Shown here piece by piece: positions 58,002-64,000 of a stretch of DNA of 64,000 nucleotides (position 1 is the first letter of the stretch; every line of letters starts with the position of its first letter). Below the pieces are notes generated by a model that was not told the origin of the DNA, ran no database searches, and was given only the letters and a program-made list of their open reading frames with translations. The stretch is from Novosphingobium sp. FSW06-99. Lineage in GTDB: Bacteria; Pseudomonadota; Alphaproteobacteria; Sphingomonadales; Sphingomonadaceae. Location: positions 124,001 to 188,000 of the forward strand of contig NZ_KQ954251.1 of NCBI RefSeq assembly GCF_001519065.1. Reading direction: 5' to 3'. A program made the position numbers and the translations under genes.

Positions 58002-59594
58002 ATGGTTTTTGGGCAAATGGGGGCACAAGCGCGCGCGGCCATCGGGTCGTGGGTGCGCCCGGCATTTGCGCTGGTCGCCACGCTGATCCTGGCGGGGGGC
58101 GGGCCGGGCCCGGTGCAGGCCGCACGGCCCGCACCGGCGGCAGTGTCCGCGCCGCGCGACAATGCGATCGAGACGGCCCTGCGCCATCATATCGAAACGC
58201 TGGCCAGCGACGAATTTGCCGGGCGTGAACCGGGCACTGACGGTGAAACCATGACCTTGCGCTATCTTGCGCGGCAATGGTTCGACATCGGCATGGTCAG
58301 CGGCACCAACGATCCCGGCAATGCCTGGTTCGCACCGGTCGAAGTGGTCGAACGCACGCCGCAGGGCAGCCGCGCGGCGTTTCAGCATGGGCGGCATCAT
58401 GTCGCGATCGAGGCCGATGGCGTGTTCGTAATCACCTCGGGGTTGCGCAGCCTGATCGAGGATGCGCCGCTGGTGCTAGTCGGGCGCGATACCGTGCCCG
58501 AGGCCGCGCGCATCGAACTGGCCGGGCGGATCGCGGTGATTTTCGACAGCCAGACCGGCGTCCAGGGCCTGCCGGGCGACGATCGGGCCGGGCGCCTGCT
58601 CGATGCCGGGGCGGCGGCGGTGATCACCGTGCTCGACGGTACCCGCACGCTCGACGATGTTGCGGCGCGGCGGCGGCGGCCCGGTTATGCGCTGGTCGGG
58701 CAGAAACTGGGTGGTGATCTGCAGGCCTATGTCTCTCCCGCTGTCGCCGAAACCTTGTTCGAAGCAGCCGGAGTGGGCAAACTGGCATCGTTGCGTCAGG
58801 CGAGCGACGCGGCGGGCTTTGCTCCGCGTCCGATCGGCCTGACCGGGACGCTGGAGGCGACGACCACTGAAACGCGCATCCACACCCACAACCTGATCGG
58901 CAAGCTGCCGGGTCGGCGGCACGATCTGGGCGCGGTGCTGCTGGTGGCGCATTGGGACCATTTCGGGCGTTGTGCCGATCCGCCTGCCGAACACCTGATC
59001 TGCAACGGCGCGGTCGACAATGCCAGCGGCCTGGCCGTGATCACCGAGGCCGCGCGCGCGCTGTCGAGCGGTCGCCCGCTCGATCGCGATATCTATTTCC
59101 TGGCCACCACGGGCGAGGAACTGGGCCTGCTGGGCGCGCAGGCGTTTGCCGAAAACCCGCCTTTGCCGCTCGATTCGATCATGGCGGTGCTCAATGTCGA
59201 TTCGACCGGGCTGGTCGGGCCTGGGCTGCCGGTCAGTGTGATCGGCGCGGGGATGACCGATCTCGACGACAGTATCGCGGTCGTGCTCAGGGCGATGCAC
59301 CGGCGCCAGGTCGCGGGCACCGCCGCCAATGCCTTTGTCCGCCGCCAGGACGGCTGGGCGTTCATTCAGCACGATGTCCCCGCCGTGATGGTGTCGAGCG
59401 CCTATTCGGACCCGGCGCGGCTGGAAAAATTCATGGACGAGCGGTATCACCGCCCGACCGATGTGGCATCGCACGTGGAATATGGCGGTATGGTCGAAGA
59501 TGTCGCCTTGCAGGTGGAACTGGCGCGCTATTTTGCCGATGTGCACCGCTTTGCCGGTCCGCCCGTGCCGCGTCAGGATGGCCCGGTGCGCTGA
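58002..59594 (+). CDS. M28 family metallopeptidase
   Basis: Exported zinc aminopeptidase-like protein (530 residues). After a signal peptide (FALVATLILAGGGPGPVQA) comes an inserted PA-like domain (about 130-280) and the M28 core with metal and catalytic residues in VAHWDHFG near 315, GAVDNASGLAV near 340, TTGEELGLLGAQ near 370, NVDSTG near 398 and YHRPTD near 482. All five positions are present, so activity is likely. ATG 58002 or 58017 are the candidate starts; a GGGAC lies before 58002. Confidence 0.87.
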   Translation: MVFGQMGAQARAAIGSWVRPAFALVATLILAGGGPGPVQAARPAPAAVSAPRDNAIETALRHHIETLASDEFAGREPGTDGETMTLRYLARQWFDIGMVSGTNDPGNAWFAPVEVVERTPQGSRAAFQHGRHHVAIEADGVFVITSGLRSLIEDAPLVLVGRDTVPEAARIELAGRIAVIFDSQTGVQGLPGDDRAGRLLDAGAAAVITVLDGTRTLDDVAARRRRPGYALVGQKLGGDLQAYVSPAVAETLFEAAGVGKLASLRQASDAAGFAPRPIGLTGTLEATTTETRIHTHNLIGKLPGRRHDLGAVLLVAHWDHFGRCADPPAEHLICNGAVDNASGLAVITEAARALSSGRPLDRDIYFLATTGEELGLLGAQAFAENPPLPLDSIMAVLNVDSTGLVGPGLPVSVIGAGMTDLDDSIAVVLRAMHRRQVAGTAANAFVRRQDGWAFIQHDVPAVMVSSAYSDPARLEKFMDERYHRPTDVASHVEYGGMVEDVALQVELARYFADVHRFAGPPVPRQDGPVR

Positions 59595-59664
59595 TATCGG
59601 CCGTGTCGATATTCCTCCCGGCCCAACGATGGGACGCGTGAACCGAAAGCAAAATGACGGGTAG

Positions 59665-61188
<1,524 letters not shown>

Positions 61189-61197
61189 TCCACGCGC

Positions 61198-62379
61198 GTG
61201 AACCCGGCGGCGCGTGTCCAGGCGGCGATCGACGTGCTCGATGCGGTGATCGCGGCGGCGCGGGGGCAGGGCGCCTCGGCCGATCGCATTGCCGCCGACT
61301 GGTTTCGCGCGCGCCGCTTCGTCGGATCGAAAGACCGTCGCGCGGTCCGCGATCTGGTTTGGGACGCGATCCGTGTGTGCGGCGATATCCCCGTTTCGGG
61401 CCGGGCCGCGATGCTGCGCCTGGCGCAGGGCGATCCGGCGCTGGCCGCGCGGTTCGACGGATCGCGCTATGGCCCGGCACCGGTTGCGCCCGATGACAGC
61501 CCTGCCGAGGGCGGTGTCGCCCCGCGCTGGCTGAGCGATGCATTGGGCGCCAGCGGGCTTGATGCCGACGAACAGGCGGCGCTGTTGCAGCGCGCGCCGC
61601 TCGATATCCGCGCCAATCGCCTGCGCATCACGCGCGATGATCTGGCTGCGCGTCTGCCGGTGCCCGCCGAACCGGGCCCCGCGCCCGACAGCCTGCGGCT
61701 GCCCGCAGGCACGGCGGTCGAAACCTGGCCCGCCTTTGCCGATGGGCTGTTCGAAGTGCAGGATGCGGGCAGCCAGTTGGCCTGCGCGGCGCTGGCCGCG
61801 CAACCGGGAGAAGTGGTGGTCGATCTGTGCGCGGGTGGCGGCGGCAAGACGCTGGCGCTGGCGGCCGCGATGGCGGGAACCGGGCGGCTGATCGCGTGCG
61901 ATATCGATCGTGCGCGCCTGTCACGCCTGCCCGACCGTGCGCAGCGGGCAGGTGCACATGTCGAATGCCGCCTGCTCGATGGCGGGCGCGAGCGCGATGC
62001 CTTGCGCGATCTGGTCGGTATGGTCGATGCGGTGCTGGTCGATGCGCCCTGTTCGGGCACCGGAACCTGGCGACGCAATCCCGAGGCGCGCTGGCGTCTG
62101 AGCCCGGCGGCGGTGGCGCGCTATGCCGCCACGCAGGCCCATGTGCTCGATTTGGCCGCCTCGCTGGTGCGGCCCGGCGGGCGGATCACTTTCATCACCT
62201 GTTCGCTGCTCGATGCCGAAGGGGCCGCCGGGGTCGAGGCCTTTCTGGCGCGCAAGCGCGACTGGCATGCGGCGCCCGTGGCTTCGCCGATCGGCCGTGC
62301 GCGGGGTCGGGGCTGGCGTTTCACCCCGGGGCATGACGGGACCGACGGGTTTTTCTTCGCAAACCTGGTTTGGTCATGA
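61198..62379 (+). CDS. 16S rRNA (cytosine-C5) methyltransferase, RsmB/RsmF family
   Basis: Methylates C5 of a cytosine in rRNA using SAM. The SAM site is VVVDLCAGGGGKTLALAAAM at about residue 202, then DIDRARLSRL; the two catalytic motifs are VDAPCSGTGTWRRNPEARW near 283 and TCSLLDAEGAAGVEAFL near 334. The N-terminal NusB-like part is short (about 70 residues). 393 residues. GTG 61198. The exact target base is not determined. Confidence 0.88.
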   Translation: MNPAARVQAAIDVLDAVIAAARGQGASADRIAADWFRARRFVGSKDRRAVRDLVWDAIRVCGDIPVSGRAAMLRLAQGDPALAARFDGSRYGPAPVAPDDSPAEGGVAPRWLSDALGASGLDADEQAALLQRAPLDIRANRLRITRDDLAARLPVPAEPGPAPDSLRLPAGTAVETWPAFADGLFEVQDAGSQLACAALAAQPGEVVVDLCAGGGGKTLALAAAMAGTGRLIACDIDRARLSRLPDRAQRAGAHVECRLLDGGRERDALRDLVGMVDAVLVDAPCSGTGTWRRNPEARWRLSPAAVARYAATQAHVLDLAASLVRPGGRITFITCSLLDAEGAAGVEAFLARKRDWHAAPVASPIGRARGRGWRFTPGHDGTDGFFFANLVWS

Positions 62380-62456
62380 TAATCGATGGTCTTATGCAAG
62401 CCGGGCAAGCCAGGAATAAGGGTTCGTTGGCGGGTTCCCCGGTACAGGAGTTGCTG

Positions 62457-62963
62457 ATGCGCTATTTCCCCGCTGCCTTTGCCCTTTCGCTCGCATTGGC
62501 AGTGACCGGCAGCATGGGGCAGGCGCGGATGCTCGATCCGGTCGATCCGCGCGCTGCCGAATTGCTGGACAGCGGGCGGGCCGAACTGGCGCATGGGGAT
62601 GTCGAGGCGGCAACCGATGCGTTTGAATCCGCGCTGACGGTCGATCCGGGCTATGCCGGGACGCTGGTTGCGCTGGGCGACGCCGCGCGCAAGGCCGGGC
62701 TGCAGGGCAAAGCGATCCACTATTACCGCGTCGCGCTCGAACGCGATCCCAACGATGTGACCGCGATTGCGGGCGAAGGCAGCGCGATGGCCGAAAAGGG
62801 CGCGCTCGACAAGGCGCGCGCCAATCTGGTCCGGCTGGAAGGGCTGTGCGGCAAGGGCTGCGCGGAAACCCGCGTCCTGACCGAGGCGATTGCCAAGGGC
62901 CCCACCGCCAAAGTGGTGTCGGCCGAGGCGGTCAAGCCGCAGCCGGTTGCCCAGTCCAATTGA
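62457..62963 (+). CDS. TPR-containing exported protein
   Basis: Small protein of 168 residues with a signal peptide (AFALSLALAVTGSMGQA) and about two tetratricopeptide repeats (AAELLDSGRAELAHGDVEAA, then TLVALGDAARKAGLQGKAIH). Two cysteines, CGKGC near 138, lie in the C-terminal part. Probably a periplasmic scaffold; partner unknown. ATG 62457 has AGGAG 8 bases upstream. The frame extends upstream to 62370 without signal-like residues. Confidence 0.78.
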   Translation: MRYFPAAFALSLALAVTGSMGQARMLDPVDPRAAELLDSGRAELAHGDVEAATDAFESALTVDPGYAGTLVALGDAARKAGLQGKAIHYYRVALERDPNDVTAIAGEGSAMAEKGALDKARANLVRLEGLCGKGCAETRVLTEAIAKGPTAKVVSAEAVKPQPVAQSN

Positions 62964-63068
62964 TGGGGCCCAACTGATAGGTATTGGTGCGTAGCCCGCG
63001 TTGACGGGGTGCCAAGCCCGCGTGTGCCATGGTCCAATTGCCCAGTCAGGCCTCTTGGACATTTGGCA

Positions 63069-63779
63069 ATGAGCACGATTTCAGGCGCAACCGGCGCAAT
63101 TTCGGCACTGACCGATTACTATCAGTCGCAAAGCGCGGGGTCTACCTCCGCCGGCAGCACCGGCACATCGTCGGGCGTGGCCCCGTTGGCGAGCGCGGTA
63201 ATCAATCTGGTCGAGGACAATTCCACCAGTTCGTCGCTGGGCACGTTGCTGGGAACCGGATCGTCGTCGGCGACAGGCACGGCCAGCACATTGTCGACGC
63301 TGCTCAGCCTGGCCAACAGCACCGACAGCACCGGGACAAGCACGTCGGCAAGCAGCGCCGCCGGCCTGTTGTCTGCGGCGCTGGACAGCGGCAGCGCGGC
63401 CACCGCAGGCGGCCTGATCGCCGCGATCGACGGGCAGACATCCGCCGCCAGCAGCAGCACCAGCGCCTCCAGCCTGCTCAGCGATGTGACCGGGCAGACC
63501 GCCGGCAGTGCTTCGTCTGCCGATGCGGCCAGTCTGCTCGGCACGACCACCGGGCAGACCTCGGCCGCCAGCAGTTCGGGCGGGTTCAGCAGTTTGCTGA
63601 ACGAACTGGCCAGTCCCAACGAAACCGCGAGCAGCAGTGCCGCAAGCGCGAAGGCGGACACGTCGTCCACATCGTCGACGTCCACCGGCACCACCAGCAC
63701 CCAGCAACAGGCCATCATGAGTGCGCTGGCCGGGGCCTATACCCAAAGCCAGCAGAACCTCATGTCGTTGCTGGTCTAG
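63069..63779 (+). CDS. Ser/Thr/Ala-rich repeat protein of unknown function
   Basis: Protein of 236 residues with very low complexity: long runs of Ser, Thr, Ala and Gly. A unit around GQTSAASSS occurs at about residues 137-145 and again at about 169-177, each before a SLL segment; related ASSLLSDVTGQTAGSASS lies between. Start MSTISGATGAISALTDYYQ and end QQQAIMSALAGAYTQSQQNL are less biased and may be the structured parts. No signal peptide is seen. I do not recognise the family; a surface or flagellum-related role is only a guess. ATG 63069. Confidence 0.6.
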   Translation: MSTISGATGAISALTDYYQSQSAGSTSAGSTGTSSGVAPLASAVINLVEDNSTSSSLGTLLGTGSSSATGTASTLSTLLSLANSTDSTGTSTSASSAAGLLSAALDSGSAATAGGLIAAIDGQTSAASSSTSASSLLSDVTGQTAGSASSADAASLLGTTTGQTSAASSSGGFSSLLNELASPNETASSSAASAKADTSSTSSTSTGTTSTQQQAIMSALAGAYTQSQQNLMSLLV

Positions 63780-63783
63780 GGTT

Positions 63784-64000
63784 TCACCCGCCCGGCGCGA
63801 TCCGCAGCGCGTCCGTGCCGCTGTTGCCTTTGGCAAAATGGCGGATGATCCAGTCGCGCAACAGAAAGATCGTCGGGTCCGACAGGTCTTCGGCGTGGGT
63901 CTTCAGATAATAGGCATAGCCATCGGCGCCAACGCACGAAAACGGCATGACCAGATTGCCCGCGGCGATCTCGTCGGCAAACATGTCGATATCGGCCAGC
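63784..64000 (-). CDS. LysR-type transcriptional regulator, C-terminal end (partial)
   Basis: The last 72 codons visible of a minus-strand gene that continues past the window. IDMFADEIAAGNLVMPF, GYAYYLKTH and IFLLRDWIIRHFAKG correspond to the C-terminal end of the LysR-substrate domain, as in the GcvA subgroup. The ATG at 63984 is internal; the frame is open to the window edge. Signal and target genes are not visible. Confidence 0.8.
   Translation of the reverse strand, partial: LADIDMFADEIAAGNLVMPFSCVGADGYAYYLKTHAEDLSDPTIFLLRDWIIRHFAKGNSGTDALRIAPGG

Overview
The window is high-GC DNA with tightly packed housekeeping genes and no gene-free stretch longer than about 300 bases. It looks chromosomal, from an alphaproteobacterium and most likely a sphingomonad (Novosphingobium-like). 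The pointers are a C4-type 5-aminolevulinate synthase, an ornithine decarboxylase plus carboxynorspermidine pathway, ETF-ubiquinone oxidoreductase, a large TonB-dependent receptor, a bamD/recN/ligA neighbourhood and dispersed CCTCCCC/GGGGAGG hairpin repeats. The assignment is an inference from gene content and composition; no rRNA or tRNA gene was seen to confirm it. I saw no phage, insertion sequence or CRISPR array.

Layout. 1-13 kb: end of dnaE, an acyl-CoA ligase, a radical SAM protein, rraB-like, moaB, a lytic transglycosylase, a uracil-DNA glycosylase-like gene, ETF-QO, ispE (its 5' end lies inside a repeat), an N-formylglutamate amidohydrolase-like gene and ilvD. 13-19 kb: nnr, an RNA m5U methyltransferase, a MAPEG protein, the betaine-lipid genes btaB/btaA and a threonine dehydratase-like gene. 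19-24.5 kb: polyamine genes (carboxynorspermidine dehydrogenase, nspC, a serine hydrolase, ornithine decarboxylase with a structured leader). 24.5-33.3 kb: exported katG, a nitroreductase, a TonB-dependent receptor, hemA and murI. 33.5-41.4 kb: plsY-dprA-topA, a HerA-like ATPase, a sugar MFS transporter with a direct-repeat operator candidate, and an Rrf2 regulator. 41.4-51.7 kb: bamD, a divergent glycosyltransferase/metallophosphoesterase pair (Agt/PlcP-like), recN, a GNAT gene, ligA, a LysE exporter, a CinA-domain gene, prmA and an SDR. 51.9-64 kb: sdhCDA (no sdhB next to it), a PhnA-like gene, two secreted unknowns, a LuxR-type regulator with an odd receiver, an M28 peptidase, guaB, rsmB, a TPR protein, a Ser/Thr/Ala-rich repeat protein and the end of a LysR regulator.

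How the genes work together. Two themes go beyond housekeeping. (1) BtaA/BtaB (diacylglycerol to the betaine lipid DGTS) and a PlcP-like phosphoesterase with a GT4 glycosyltransferase (phospholipid to diacylglycerol to glycolipid) together make a plausible complete route for replacing phospholipids with phosphorus-free lipids. (2) Ornithine decarboxylase, carboxynorspermidine dehydrogenase and decarboxylase together give an S-adenosylmethionine-independent route from ornithine to spermidine, and the decarboxylase mRNA leader can fold as an H-type pseudoknot over its ribosome-binding site.
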